A stretch of 56,239 nucleotides of DNA from an uncultured Bacteroidales bacterium (GTDB lineage: Bacteria > Bacteroidota > Bacteroidia > Bacteroidales > F082): NCBI GenBank assembly GCA_946405575.1, contig CAMJHP010000014.1, forward strand, positions 1-56,239, read 5' to 3'. Position 1 is the first letter of the stretch. Each line of letters begins with the position of its first letter. The translations under genes were made by a program, and so were the position numbers. Below are positions 1 through 8,557 of the stretch, piece by piece. Below the pieces are notes generated by a model. The model searched no databases. It was not told where the DNA came from and worked only from the letters and a program-made list of their open reading frames with translations.

Positions 1-1
1 G

Positions 2-82
2 CACCGCATCCCTGAAGTCTACAGACTTCGGACACACTGGTTGAAACACTACCCTCAGTTGGGATCGAGAATTATGTTTTGA
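2..82 (+). CDS. C-terminal fragment of a cut-off gene
   Basis: An open frame enters from the window's left edge and ends at a TGA at 80-82, giving 26 residues ending in GSRIMF. The composition (mixed, with Trp, Tyr, Arg) is protein-like and an inverted repeat resembling a terminator follows at 135. The family cannot be told from this fragment. It could be a chance frame, since 26 codons without a stop is weak evidence. Confidence 0.35.
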   Translation, partial: HRIPEVYRLRTHWLKHYPQLGSRIMF

Positions 83-134
83 TGACCCAATATGATTTTC
101 CATTCCAGTCGGGGAGCACTGGAAACTGGATTAT

Positions 135-160
135 TGGAATTTCAATTCCATTTTAATTTT
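135..160 (+). terminator. Putative intrinsic terminator
   Basis: TGGAAT (135-140) pairs with ATTCCA (145-150) around a 4-nt loop and is followed by a T-rich run from 151. A second inverted repeat, TTCCAGT/ACTGGAA, lies just upstream at about 104-125. It would end the gene entering from the left. Confidence 0.4.
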
Positions 161-183
161 TATTAGAACTAAATGTGTGTAAT

Positions 184-834
184 ATGAAGAACATCATGAA
201 ACCATTTACTGTTACGCTTTTTGCAGCGGTCATATTGTGCATTGCGAGTTGTACAAAACAAGATGATAATTATCCTTTCCCTTCAGGAGGTGACTCAAAT
301 GGTGGAGAAACACCAGAAGTATCAGCCTCGATTCCTCGGTTGATTAGAGAGCATGTTAAGGTTACGGCATCCTATTATGATTATAAGATTACTGCTTCGC
401 TGACATCCACCTTGGAAGAGGCACTTCCCGACCGATCAATTAAGTATGGTGTGGAGTATGGCTATCTTCGGGAAGATGAAGCTGACGACGTTCTTGATAA
501 CAAATTGTATCTTTCAAAATATGGCAACACTTATTCCGATGAGTTCCTGATTTTCTATTATGCCAACAAGTATGAATGGCCTTTTTCAACAAGTTGTACT
601 TTCTTTTATGACACTTATGCGTATTATCAGAACCTATTTCAAAGTGGAGAAGTACTGACAGGTGATGATTTGGATAGTTATAATGAATGTTGTGCAATTC
701 TTGAAGATGGTGAACAGAAAGCCGCAAGGGCTTTTACGGGAAGGTTCTTTGTTGAAGTGGATGGTGTGAAGTACAACTACAAATACATGTATTTTGACTT
801 TTGGCCTAATCTTCACTTGGATATAGATAACTAA
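184..834 (+). CDS. Lipoprotein of unknown function
   Basis: A 216-residue exported lipoprotein. The N-terminus is MKNIMKPF followed by a hydrophobic stretch and the lipobox CIASC, so signal peptidase II cleavage before Cys and lipid anchoring are expected. The mature part starts with an Asp/Gly-rich linker and is then rich in Tyr, Phe and acidic residues with no motif I recognise. The frame is open further up to a GTG at 175, but the ATG at 184 gives a standard signal peptide. Its leader resembles that of the next gene (both end SCTKxx), and the two genes are 64 bp apart on the same strand, so they may be co-transcribed surface proteins. Confidence 0.75.
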   Translation: MKNIMKPFTVTLFAAVILCIASCTKQDDNYPFPSGGDSNGGETPEVSASIPRLIREHVKVTASYYDYKITASLTSTLEEALPDRSIKYGVEYGYLREDEADDVLDNKLYLSKYGNTYSDEFLIFYYANKYEWPFSTSCTFFYDTYAYYQNLFQSGEVLTGDDLDSYNECCAILEDGEQKAARAFTGRFFVEVDGVKYNYKYMYFDFWPNLHLDIDN

Positions 835-898
835 TACTATTCGTAAAACAAGTTATTCAAACTAATGTAATTGAAATCAACACAAAATCTATTTGGAT

Positions 899-2500
899 AT
901 GAAAGCGTTATCAAAACCATCATTTATGATGCTGCTTGCGGTTGCGATGACTTGCATTGTGAGTTGCACCAAACCCAACAACAACAATTCAAACGGCAAT
1001 CCAGACAATGATGTCATTGTGACCACCTACACGCCTTCCGATGTTACGGCTTCGACTGCCGTTTCTGGATGCTCTGTTCAGGTGAGACAAGGCTTGTCTT
1101 TGACAAAGATTGGCATTTGCTGGAGCACTTCGTCCAATCCGACTGTACAAGACAGCCAATTATCTTCGGAGGCATGGAACGAGCCTTTCGTCAAGACATT
1201 GACAGGGCTTTCGCCCAACACAGTCTACCATATGCGGGCATATGCTTTGCGTGGCTTGGAGTATTACTATGGTGTGGACAAGTCCTTTACCACACTTACT
1301 GAAGGCGGTGGTAACAACGGAGGTGGTGGAGGAGGTGGAGGAAATGGAGGGAACACCCCTGTGTTGCCAACAGTGACCACACTTCAAATGACAGATATCA
1401 CCCAAACTTCTGCAGTCGCTGGGGGATATGTAACCGAGAATGGTGGTGCTACCGTGCTTGAGCGAGGCGTTTGTTGGAGTACTTTATCTGACCCAACTAC
1501 TTCCGATAGCCATATCAGTAATGGATCTGGAATAGGAAACTACACAATGACAATTAGCGGTCTAATGCCTTGCATGACTTATCATGTGAGAGCGTACGCT
1601 ATAAACAGTGCTGGAATAGGCTATGGAAGCGATGTGAGTTTCACCACGCTTCCAGGTGGAGGCGGTTTCGTGACCCCAGAAGCACCAACAGGTGCCATCA
1701 GAGGATTGTTTTCAGTGAGTGCGACAAAACAAGTTTGGTTCTCAAAAGGCAATTTACAATATATAGGTAGTGCTAGTACATCATATTGGAAGTTTGCAGA
1801 CCATCAATGGAGTTATCTTGGCGATAATGGTCAGGGTAGTTATGAAGAAAAAGTGGATAGAGATTTTTTTGGCTGGGGAACAAGTGGTTATAATCATGGC
1901 GCTGTTTGTTATCAACCATGGTGCGTTGAACGTAATCCTGAGAATTATTATGCTTATGGTGGTGCAACATATAATTTGTACGATATGAACGGACAAGCCG
2001 ATTGGGGCTACAATGCCATCTCAAACGGAGGGAACACAACGCACATGTGGCGTACATTGACTGCAGAAGAATGGGATTATTTACTGCATTATCGTTACAC
2101 ACCTTCTGGAATACGTTATGCAAGAGCAAAAGTGAATGGGAAAAATGGTGTTATAATGTTGCCAGATAACTGGAGTGACAATATTTATCATTTGAATTAT
2201 CCCAATGGAGAAGATAATGGTGATGATTTCTATGAAAAGAATATAATCTCAGCTTCTATCTGGTCAAATAAGTTAGAAGCAAATGGAGCCGTATTTCTGC
2301 CTGCAGCAGGAAACCGGGTTAGAATTGGAGTATATTCAGCAGATAGATATGGTCTTTATTGGTCATCATCTTGTCGTGATGAAGGGAATGCTTGTGGAGT
2401 TTCTTTTGATCGTTGTTATGGAATAAGTGTTCAACTCCCTGCCAAATATGATAATAGAGGTTTAGGATTTTCTGTTCGTCTTGTTCAAGACTATCAGTAA
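899..2500 (+). CDS. Surface lipoprotein with two FN3-like domains and a FISUMP/CLec-like C-terminus
   Basis: A 533-residue lipoprotein, lipobox CIVSC near residue 24. Two FN3-like repeats of the Bacteroidetes type lie at about 45-135 and 155-255; each has GxCWST, a TxxGLxPxxxYHxRAYA-type strand and a closing FTTL. A Gly-rich linker (about 140-155) separates them. Residues about 265-533 form a FISUMP/formylglycine-enzyme-like domain with FSKGNLQY, TAEEWDYL, LPAAGNR, YWSSS and a final GFSVRLV. This architecture presents a C-type-lectin-like tail on a stalk at the cell surface, so ligand binding is likely but the ligand is unknown. Start: the frame opens at a TTG (893), but the first ATG is at 899. 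The tail layout resembles diversity-generating-retroelement targets; see findings. Confidence 0.8.
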   Translation: MKALSKPSFMMLLAVAMTCIVSCTKPNNNNSNGNPDNDVIVTTYTPSDVTASTAVSGCSVQVRQGLSLTKIGICWSTSSNPTVQDSQLSSEAWNEPFVKTLTGLSPNTVYHMRAYALRGLEYYYGVDKSFTTLTEGGGNNGGGGGGGGNGGNTPVLPTVTTLQMTDITQTSAVAGGYVTENGGATVLERGVCWSTLSDPTTSDSHISNGSGIGNYTMTISGLMPCMTYHVRAYAINSAGIGYGSDVSFTTLPGGGGFVTPEAPTGAIRGLFSVSATKQVWFSKGNLQYIGSASTSYWKFADHQWSYLGDNGQGSYEEKVDRDFFGWGTSGYNHGAVCYQPWCVERNPENYYAYGGATYNLYDMNGQADWGYNAISNGGNTTHMWRTLTAEEWDYLLHYRYTPSGIRYARAKVNGKNGVIMLPDNWSDNIYHLNYPNGEDNGDDFYEKNIISASIWSNKLEANGAVFLPAAGNRVRIGVYSADRYGLYWSSSCRDEGNACGVSFDRCYGISVQLPAKYDNRGLGFSVRLVQDYQ

Positions 2501-2669
2501 CCGAAATGAAAATATGAATTCTTATCTGGTAGAAAACAAAGTATGTCAATCTCTACATCACTGTAATCATAATAAGTAAATGAGCAAATTTATAATGTGT
2601 GATGAATAAACTAAAGTTTCACTTGATTGCGAAAATATCTACAACATAAAATTTAAGGAGAATTGAAAA

Positions 2670-3023
2670 ATGAAAAGTTTTAAGTATTTAATCATGCTGG
2701 TTTGCATGGCATTCGTTTCGAGTTGTGATAACGGTTATTATACGAAGGAAGGTAAAACAGAAAATTCCTCATCTTCAAGCACCACCACGAGTTCAACGCC
2801 AACACCAAAACCGACACCTACTCCCCAGCCCCAACCGCAACCTCGACCTGTGCAGGTTTGGAAACCGTGCCCATATTGCCAAGGATCAGGGAAATGCCAT
2901 GTTTGTTTGGGAGATGGTCATCCGTTGACAAATCCGACTGGAACTTGTATCGTCTGCAACGGAAGAGGGATATGCTCACATTGTGCAGGCCATGGTGGAC
3001 AAAATGTGATAGAGTATCATTAA
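2670..3023 (+). CDS. Small lipoprotein with DnaJ-like CxxCxGxG zinc-binding repeats
   Basis: A 117-residue protein. The signal peptide ends in a lipobox-like VSSC near residue 19, followed by a Ser/Thr then Pro/Gln/Arg-rich linker (about 30-65). The C-terminal half carries paired cysteine motifs CPYCQGSGKC, CLGDG, CIVCNGRG and CSHCAGHG, the pattern of the DnaJ cysteine-rich zinc-binding domain. No J domain or substrate-binding domain is present. An unusually good SD (AAGGAG, 2654-2659) precedes the ATG. A periplasmic or surface zinc/disulfide domain is inferred; function unknown. Confidence 0.7.
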   Translation: MKSFKYLIMLVCMAFVSSCDNGYYTKEGKTENSSSSSTTTSSTPTPKPTPTPQPQPQPRPVQVWKPCPYCQGSGKCHVCLGDGHPLTNPTGTCIVCNGRGICSHCAGHGGQNVIEYH

Positions 3024-3046
3024 TAATCTACATCCTATTTATAATG

Positions 3047-3077
3047 AAACGGCGGAACTTCAAAAACTTCGCCGTTT
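3047..3077 (+). terminator. Hairpin downstream of the Cys-rich lipoprotein
   Basis: AAACGGCG at 3047-3054 pairs with CGCCGTTT at 3070-3077, with a further AA/TT pairing inside. The T-run afterwards is short, so this is a weak intrinsic terminator closing the lipoprotein cluster. Confidence 0.5.
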
Positions 3078-3173
3078 GTTGAATTAGAAACCGTTTATTA
3101 CTGAATTTCCAACGACTTTCCCAATCCAAAACATTTATTTCCCAATTCCCTTCTTTATCTCAAAAAGAATTCC

Positions 3174-3181
3174 GACCTTTG
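3174..3181 (+). promoter_or_regulatory. Bacteroidetes -7 box upstream of yitT-like gene
   Basis: GACCTTTG matches the TAnnTTTG consensus except at the first base. It lies 55 bp before the ATG at 3237. No clear -33 TTG element was picked out. Confidence 0.4.
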
Positions 3182-3236
3182 CAGCCGCAAAAATCGAAGT
3201 GAGTTTATTATTTAAAGAATTATAAATCAAACTTTT

Positions 3237-4229
3237 ATGAAAAAATTTAACGACATAATGAAGGAAATTGGCCAGGCTTTGGTCGGCAAAAAGTTCTGGG
3301 TCGAGCTGCTGATCATGACTTTTGGCATGTTTATGACCGGTGTTTGCGTCTATTATTTCCTTGTTCCCAGTAAGCTGATTGTGGGTTCCATTTCGGGTCT
3401 CTCCATCGTATTGACCAACATTTTCAACGGTATGGGCATCAACATTGGCCTTCCTACGATGATTACCGTCATCAACGCTATCTTGTTGGTTCTTGCCTAT
3501 ATCCTCGTTGGCAAAGAATTTGGACTTAAAACGGTTTATTGCGCCTTGATTCTCGGTCCTATGACCAAGTTCTGTGAATGGCTTTATCCCTGGCAAAACT
3601 TCGCCACCCCCAATGATTACCTTGTGAATATGGGTGTCGCTCCCGACCAAGCCTTCTCTGTGATGGGCAATCCTTGGTTTGACCTGCTTTGCTGTGTGAT
3701 TATCCTCAGTGCGGCACAAACACTGATGTTCTCCATCAACGCGTCTACGGGCGGCCTTGACATTTTGGCCAAGATTGTCAACAAATACCTGCACTTCGAC
3801 ATGGGTAAGTCGGTGAGCGTGGCAGGTGCCATCATCTGCCTTACAGCTTTCGCCATCAACCCCTTCCAGATGGTCATCATCGGTCTCATCGCCACTTGGA
3901 TCAATGGAATGGTGGTGAATATGTTCACTGCTAATCTCAACCAACGCAAGCGCGTTTGCATTGTTTCCAAGGACTACGACCGTATACGCCGATACATCAT
4001 CGACGACCTTCATCGTGGCTGTACCCTTTATGAAGTCATCGGTGGCTACACCAATGAAAAGTCAATTGAATTGGAGTCCTTGCTCACCAACGATGAGTTC
4101 TCGAAGTTGATGGAATATCTTGGCAAGAACGAAATCAATGCTTTCACTACCGCTGGTAACGTCAGCGAAGTGTATGGCTTGTGGGCGAAAGATCGCCACA
4201 GAGCAAAGAAACACGCTGAAAAGCGTTAA
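3237..4229 (+). CDS. YitT family membrane protein (DUF161/DUF2179)
   Basis: A 330-residue inner-membrane protein. Residues about 20-230 hold five or six hydrophobic helices with the family-typical VPSKLIVGSISGLS and STGGLDILAKI segments. Residues about 235-315 form the cytosolic DUF2179 domain (GYTNEKSIELE), and the C-terminus is basic. YitT proteins are widespread predicted transporters with no settled substrate. Length and domain order are normal for the family. The gene stands alone, with a promoter-like box upstream and a strong terminator at 4252. Confidence 0.9.
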   Translation: MKKFNDIMKEIGQALVGKKFWVELLIMTFGMFMTGVCVYYFLVPSKLIVGSISGLSIVLTNIFNGMGINIGLPTMITVINAILLVLAYILVGKEFGLKTVYCALILGPMTKFCEWLYPWQNFATPNDYLVNMGVAPDQAFSVMGNPWFDLLCCVIILSAAQTLMFSINASTGGLDILAKIVNKYLHFDMGKSVSVAGAIICLTAFAINPFQMVIIGLIATWINGMVVNMFTANLNQRKRVCIVSKDYDRIRRYIIDDLHRGCTLYEVIGGYTNEKSIELESLLTNDEFSKLMEYLGKNEINAFTTAGNVSEVYGLWAKDRHRAKKHAEKR

Positions 4230-4251
4230 ATGTAACTGTTTTTTTCATGGT

Positions 4252-4285
4252 ACCGCAGCCGGAGTCATCTGGCTGCGGTTTTTTT
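4252..4285 (+). terminator. Intrinsic terminator
   Basis: ACCGCAGCC (4252-4260) pairs perfectly with GGCTGCGGT (4271-4279) and is followed by a run of T. It ends the YitT gene transcript. Confidence 0.9.
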
Positions 4286-4371
4286 AATCCCTCTGCCTCC
4301 TTAAAAGAGGAAACGGACTCGCGTCAACAAACAATTAAACATTAAACATTCAACAGTTCAACAGAAATCCT

Positions 4372-4379
4372 TACTTTTG
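4372..4379 (+). promoter_or_regulatory. Bacteroidetes -7 box of pepT
   Basis: TACTTTTG fits TAnnTTTG exactly and lies 22 bp before the pepT ATG. The same motif, similarly spaced, precedes tgt, udk and others here. Confidence 0.7.
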
Positions 4380-4401
4380 TGCCAAATTAAACCTTACAAA
4401 A

Positions 4402-5625
4402 ATGGAAAAACTCTTAGACAAATTTTTGAGATACGTCTCCGTGGAGACCACCTCCGATGAAAACTCCGTGTCGCAGCCTAGCACGGCTAAGCAGTTGAAC
4501 TTGTTGAAGATGCTCTGTGATGAACTGCAAGTAATGGGCATTGAAGCCACGCTTGACGAATACGGTTATGTGATGGCCACCATCCCTTCCAATGTCGACC
4601 GCGATGTTCCTGCCATCGGCTTCATCGCTCATGTTGACACATCACCAGACGCTTCGGGTGCCAACATCAAGCCGCAAATCATCCCTAATTATGATGGTGG
4701 TGACATCGTTTTGAACAAGGAAAAGAATATCGTTTTGCGCGTGTCGGAATTTCCTGAGATGCAGCAATATAAGGGACAAACAATGATTACAACTGACGGC
4801 ACAACTCTACTTGGTGCCGATGATAAGGCAGGTGTTGCCGAAATTATGTATGCTGCCCAATATATGATGGAACATCCTGATTTCAAGCATGGAGAGATTA
4901 AGATTGGTTTTACGCCTGATGAGGAAATCGGGCGTGGCGTGGTGAAGTTTGACGTGAAGAAATTTGGTGCCAAATACGCTTATACTATGGATGGCGGTGA
5001 AATTGGTGAACTAGAGTACGAAAACTTTAACGCTGCTGGAGCCAAGATTCACATTCAAGGCAGTAATATCCACCCTGGTTATGGCAAGGACAAGATGGTG
5101 AACTCAATGCTTATCGCTATGGAACTTAACGGTATGTTGCCTGTGGAGCAGCGTCCACGCTTCACACAAGGTTACGAGGGCTTCTTCCACTTGACCGAAA
5201 TCAATGGTACGGTTGAGGAGACCACAATGAACTACATCATCCGCGATCACGACCGTGCAAAGTTCGAGGAAAAGAAAGCCTTAATCACTTCAGTTGCTGA
5301 GTTTTTGAATAGGAAATATGGAGATGTGGTGCAGTTGGAGCTGAAGCACCAATATTACAATATGCGTCAAGAGGTCGAACCCCATTTCTTTATCGTGGAA
5401 AGAGCGATTAAGGCGATGGAGATGGCTAACATTACACCTAAGGTGCAGCCTATCCGTGGAGGTACAGATGGTGCCAACCTTTCCTTTATGGGCTTGCCTT
5501 GCCCCAATATTTTTGCCGGCGGACACAACTTTCACGGCAAACTGGAGTATGTGCCATTGGAAAGTATGATGAAGGCCTCGGAGGTGATTTTGAATATCAT
5601 CACTCTGTTCCAGGCGGAAAAGTAA
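4402..5625 (+). CDS. pepT: Peptidase T (tripeptide aminopeptidase)
   Basis: A 407-residue cytosolic M20B zinc peptidase that removes N-terminal residues from tripeptides. Motifs: IAHVDTS with zinc ligand His77 and Asp79; LLGADDKAG with bridging Asp140; FTPDEEIGRG with catalytic Glu174 and ligand Glu175; MDGGEIGE around 196-202; and the C-terminal GGHNFHG zinc ligand. Length is as expected for PepT. The dimerisation insert runs from about 205 to 310. It has its own promoter and sits 9 bp upstream of the DUF2079 gene, so read-through is likely. A distant relative sits in the accessory region at 51296. Confidence 0.95.
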   Translation: MEKLLDKFLRYVSVETTSDENSVSQPSTAKQLNLLKMLCDELQVMGIEATLDEYGYVMATIPSNVDRDVPAIGFIAHVDTSPDASGANIKPQIIPNYDGGDIVLNKEKNIVLRVSEFPEMQQYKGQTMITTDGTTLLGADDKAGVAEIMYAAQYMMEHPDFKHGEIKIGFTPDEEIGRGVVKFDVKKFGAKYAYTMDGGEIGELEYENFNAAGAKIHIQGSNIHPGYGKDKMVNSMLIAMELNGMLPVEQRPRFTQGYEGFFHLTEINGTVEETTMNYIIRDHDRAKFEEKKALITSVAEFLNRKYGDVVQLELKHQYYNMRQEVEPHFFIVERAIKAMEMANITPKVQPIRGGTDGANLSFMGLPCPNIFAGGHNFHGKLEYVPLESMMKASEVILNIITLFQAEK

Positions 5626-5634
5626 GCGATCAAT

Positions 5635-7080
5635 ATGAAGGAGCTGACCTTGGGTAAGAGGCAGAAAAACATCACTCTTGCTGCGGTTTTCATCGTAGCG
5701 GGAGTGGTGTATTGTTTGATTTCCTTGGTCAACCACTATCTTTTCAAGACCTATGCCCTTGATTTGGGGCTATATACGCATGTGATGTACGATTACTGCC
5801 ATTTTCGCATTGACGATTGCAGTATGTTAAAGCTTGAGCCACAGAACATTCTCGGCGGCCATTTCGACTTGTATCTGATGCTTTTGTCTCCTTTGGTGTG
5901 TGTGTTTGGTAGTTATACATTGCTTATTGTGCAGATTGTGGCTGTATTGTTAGGCGGTTGGGGAATGTATAAGCTGCTTGGCCAGTATACTGATGATGCA
6001 TCTCTTCCGATATTGGCAGTGACGGCATTCTTTTTTTCCTTTGGTATCATACACGCCCTAGCCTTCGATTATCATTCGAATGTAGTGGCGGCTATGATGT
6101 TGCCTTGGTTGCTTTTCTTCCTGAAAAAACGACGTTTTGGATGGGCTACTTTTTTCGTTGTATTGTTTGTCATTGGAAAGGAAAACACGTCGTTGTGGCT
6201 GCTTTTCATTGCTGTCGGTCTGATGTGGGATTATAGGAAAGATAAGAAAACACTCTTTTATTTGTCAGGATATGCATTGTTTGCTGTCGCTTATTTTGTC
6301 GTGGTCAATATGATAATCCTACCAAAGTTGGGCTCAAATGGAATTTCACGGTATAGTTATTTGGGAGACAATTACTTGGAAATTGCCAAAAGTTTGATAA
6401 TGGAACCTGGAAAAACAATTCAGGTTCTTTTTACCAACACTTCCGGTTTACCTTATTTGGACGGAATGAAAAAAGAGTTTTATTTGTGTGCATTGACCTC
6501 AGGTTTGTTGTTTACCTTCTTCAAACCTAACTATTTGTTTATGTTGATTCCATTAATTGCACAGAAAATGCTTTCCATTGACCCCAAATTTTGGGGCGTT
6601 TCATTCCAATATAATGTTGAGTTCGTTCCCATATTTGTCATTTCATCTTTTTTGGTTGTTTTAAGACTAAAACAATCGAACTGGCAAAGGATAATTTCAG
6701 TAGCAATTGTTCTTTCAGTTATTTCAACTACTTTCTATACTATCAGGGTCCCGAAAAGATGGATTTTAACGGACAAACTCTGTGTGTATCAGGGACAACA
6801 TTATGAGCAAAAAGACTTTAATGCCAGTTACGCTAGAAAACTTATCCGACAGATTCCTGAGGATGCCTCTGTTTGTGCATCCTCAGTGTTTGTACCACAT
6901 TTGTGTTTGAGACCTGAAATTTATGATTTTTATTACACTGATAACCAAAGAAAAGCAGCTTATTTATTAATCACAACAGCTTATTCCAATAGCGAAATAA
7001 AAATCAAATCATTGTTGGATGAATACGAAGTGGTTGAAACCGATGGTAAGGTGTATCTAATGAAGAAAAAGCTGGAATAA
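5635..7080 (+). CDS. DUF2079 multi-pass membrane protein
   Basis: A 481-residue membrane protein with about ten hydrophobic segments, starting with TLAAVFIVAGVVYCLISL. The motif ALDLGLYTHVMY after the first helix corresponds to the acidic first-loop motif of GT-C-like DUF2079 proteins. The C-terminal about 100 residues are soluble. DUF2079 proteins are predicted membrane proteins related to GT-C glycosyltransferases; no reaction is established. It follows pepT by 9 bp and converges with the GT39 gene on the other strand, leaving only 4 bp between stops. Confidence 0.75.
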   Translation: MKELTLGKRQKNITLAAVFIVAGVVYCLISLVNHYLFKTYALDLGLYTHVMYDYCHFRIDDCSMLKLEPQNILGGHFDLYLMLLSPLVCVFGSYTLLIVQIVAVLLGGWGMYKLLGQYTDDASLPILAVTAFFFSFGIIHALAFDYHSNVVAAMMLPWLLFFLKKRRFGWATFFVVLFVIGKENTSLWLLFIAVGLMWDYRKDKKTLFYLSGYALFAVAYFVVVNMIILPKLGSNGISRYSYLGDNYLEIAKSLIMEPGKTIQVLFTNTSGLPYLDGMKKEFYLCALTSGLLFTFFKPNYLFMLIPLIAQKMLSIDPKFWGVSFQYNVEFVPIFVISSFLVVLRLKQSNWQRIISVAIVLSVISTTFYTIRVPKRWILTDKLCVYQGQHYEQKDFNASYARKLIRQIPEDASVCASSVFVPHLCLRPEIYDFYYTDNQRKAAYLLITTAYSNSEIKIKSLLDEYEVVETDGKVYLMKKKLE

Positions 7081-7084
7081 TGGC

Positions 7085-8557
7085 TTATTTTGTAAAATAA
7101 CTTATTACAAATGGGTGGCCATTTTCCTCTTTTTCAAAGTGAAAGCTATTGGATTCCAAGTATTCTCTTAATCCATTGATGGGCATAGCTATGTGATAAG
7201 GGAAAACTACCTTATTGTATTGGTTGAGATTGGCTTCATGGTAATTGTAGTCGTAATAATAACCTTGTCCAATCAAGTAGCTTCGATACACGTAATAATT
7301 GCTTGGCTGGCTTTGCGTGCGGAAAGTCTCATGATTTTCATCCAAGTAATAAATGAACTGCTTATCGAAATACTCGGGCAGGATGACGAGTGTGTTTTTG
7401 CTGTCTTTGGCTTCAACAAGTTGTTTAACAATCGGTTTGATATTGGGATGCCATCCGCTGAAGCGTTTGGTAGAACTATCGGGTGAGCAGGAGAAGGCCA
7501 TCGCTAAGGTTAGGACTCCCAATAGTGATAGCCCGACACTTTTTCGTTTTGGGAATAGGTATATGCAATAGGCGGCTATGGATAAATAGAAAATGGGGAA
7601 AAGGAAGTAGAAATATCGGTCGAGGAAAAAGCCAGTAAAGTAGGAAAGCACAAATGAGACCAGCAGTGGAACAATCCAGAGTAATGATAGTATGGTGGTG
7701 TTGCCGAAATTGTAATTCTTTTGAAAAAAATGGATAATTAGTTTGATGAGTGTAGCAATTAGTATTGCGATGGCCAATACTGTTGTGATGGGTACATTGC
7801 ACATGCGCCAAAGGAAATCATACAGGGCTTCCGGACCTGAGGTCTTCTCTATCCAGGTGCCGTTGATACCTGAATCCATAAAACGCTTGAAAATCACGGG
7901 AAACATAGGTGCGAACAAAAGAACAAGTGCTACAGTATGAAACAGATAAGGTTTCCAAATTTTTTTTCTTATAGGCCTGATGCTTAAGACGATAATGAAT
8001 TCCATCACGATAATCCAAATGGAGAGGTAATGGCTATACATAAGCATTAGGTTGACGATGGTCAACAGAATGAATTTGAATGTTTTAGGTGTATTAAGGA
8101 TGCTGATGAATAGCAAGGCTGAACTGGCGGTGAGAAAACCTATGAGGCAGTAGACGCGGCACTCGTGCGCCATATAGATGGAAAATGTTGAAAAACAATA
8201 GAATAGGGATGCTGCAAAGCCAACAAACCTATGGATATGTTTTTCGCCAATATAATAAATGGGAAGGATTGTTAAAGCGTTGAAAATAAGGGATAAAGAA
8301 CGAATAGAGACTTCGGAGATACCAAATGGTTTTATCCAAAAATGCAAAAGCATTTCCCAAAATGGAGGGTTGTCGCCTTTGCAAAGTATACGCACGATGT
8401 CGGAGGGACTTTGTAATGCCATGTATAGTGTGAAACTCTCGTCTCCACCAAGGTCGGTTTTGCCTAAAAACCAAACGCGGAGCACGGTGGCAATGATGAG
8501 AAGGAACAGACACTCGATGATGCTTTGGCGATTGTTTGGAGTATGCAAAAGATTCAT
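7085..8557 (-). CDS. Membrane glycosyltransferase, GT39/PMT-like (GT-C fold)
   Basis: A 490-residue protein with about ten transmembrane helices. After the first helix, the loop motif LGGDESFTLY (Asp39, Glu40) is the catalytic-type acidic pair of GT39/ArnT-like enzymes that use polyprenyl-phosphate sugar donors. The C-terminal about 100 residues face the periplasm. It overlaps the start of the gene behind it (8554) by 4 bp (ATGA), giving a translationally coupled operon of PHP protein, GT39 and GT39. The acceptor glycan is unknown. An AT-only palindrome (7085-7100) at its 3' end may act as a weak bidirectional terminator. Confidence 0.8.
   Translation of the reverse strand: MNLLHTPNNRQSIIECLFLLIIATVLRVWFLGKTDLGGDESFTLYMALQSPSDIVRILCKGDNPPFWEMLLHFWIKPFGISEVSIRSLSLIFNALTILPIYYIGEKHIHRFVGFAASLFYCFSTFSIYMAHECRVYCLIGFLTASSALLFISILNTPKTFKFILLTIVNLMLMYSHYLSIWIIVMEFIIVLSIRPIRKKIWKPYLFHTVALVLLFAPMFPVIFKRFMDSGINGTWIEKTSGPEALYDFLWRMCNVPITTVLAIAILIATLIKLIIHFFQKNYNFGNTTILSLLWIVPLLVSFVLSYFTGFFLDRYFYFLFPIFYLSIAAYCIYLFPKRKSVGLSLLGVLTLAMAFSCSPDSSTKRFSGWHPNIKPIVKQLVEAKDSKNTLVILPEYFDKQFIYYLDENHETFRTQSQPSNYYVYRSYLIGQGYYYDYNYHEANLNQYNKVVFPYHIAMPINGLREYLESNSFHFEKEENGHPFVISYFTK

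Noticed and set aside
3135..4013. 292-codon minus-strand open frame opposite the YitT gene
   Set aside because: The plus-strand YitT protein has clear family motifs, a promoter-like box and a terminator; the antisense frame has a His/Asn-rich unnatural composition and no signals.
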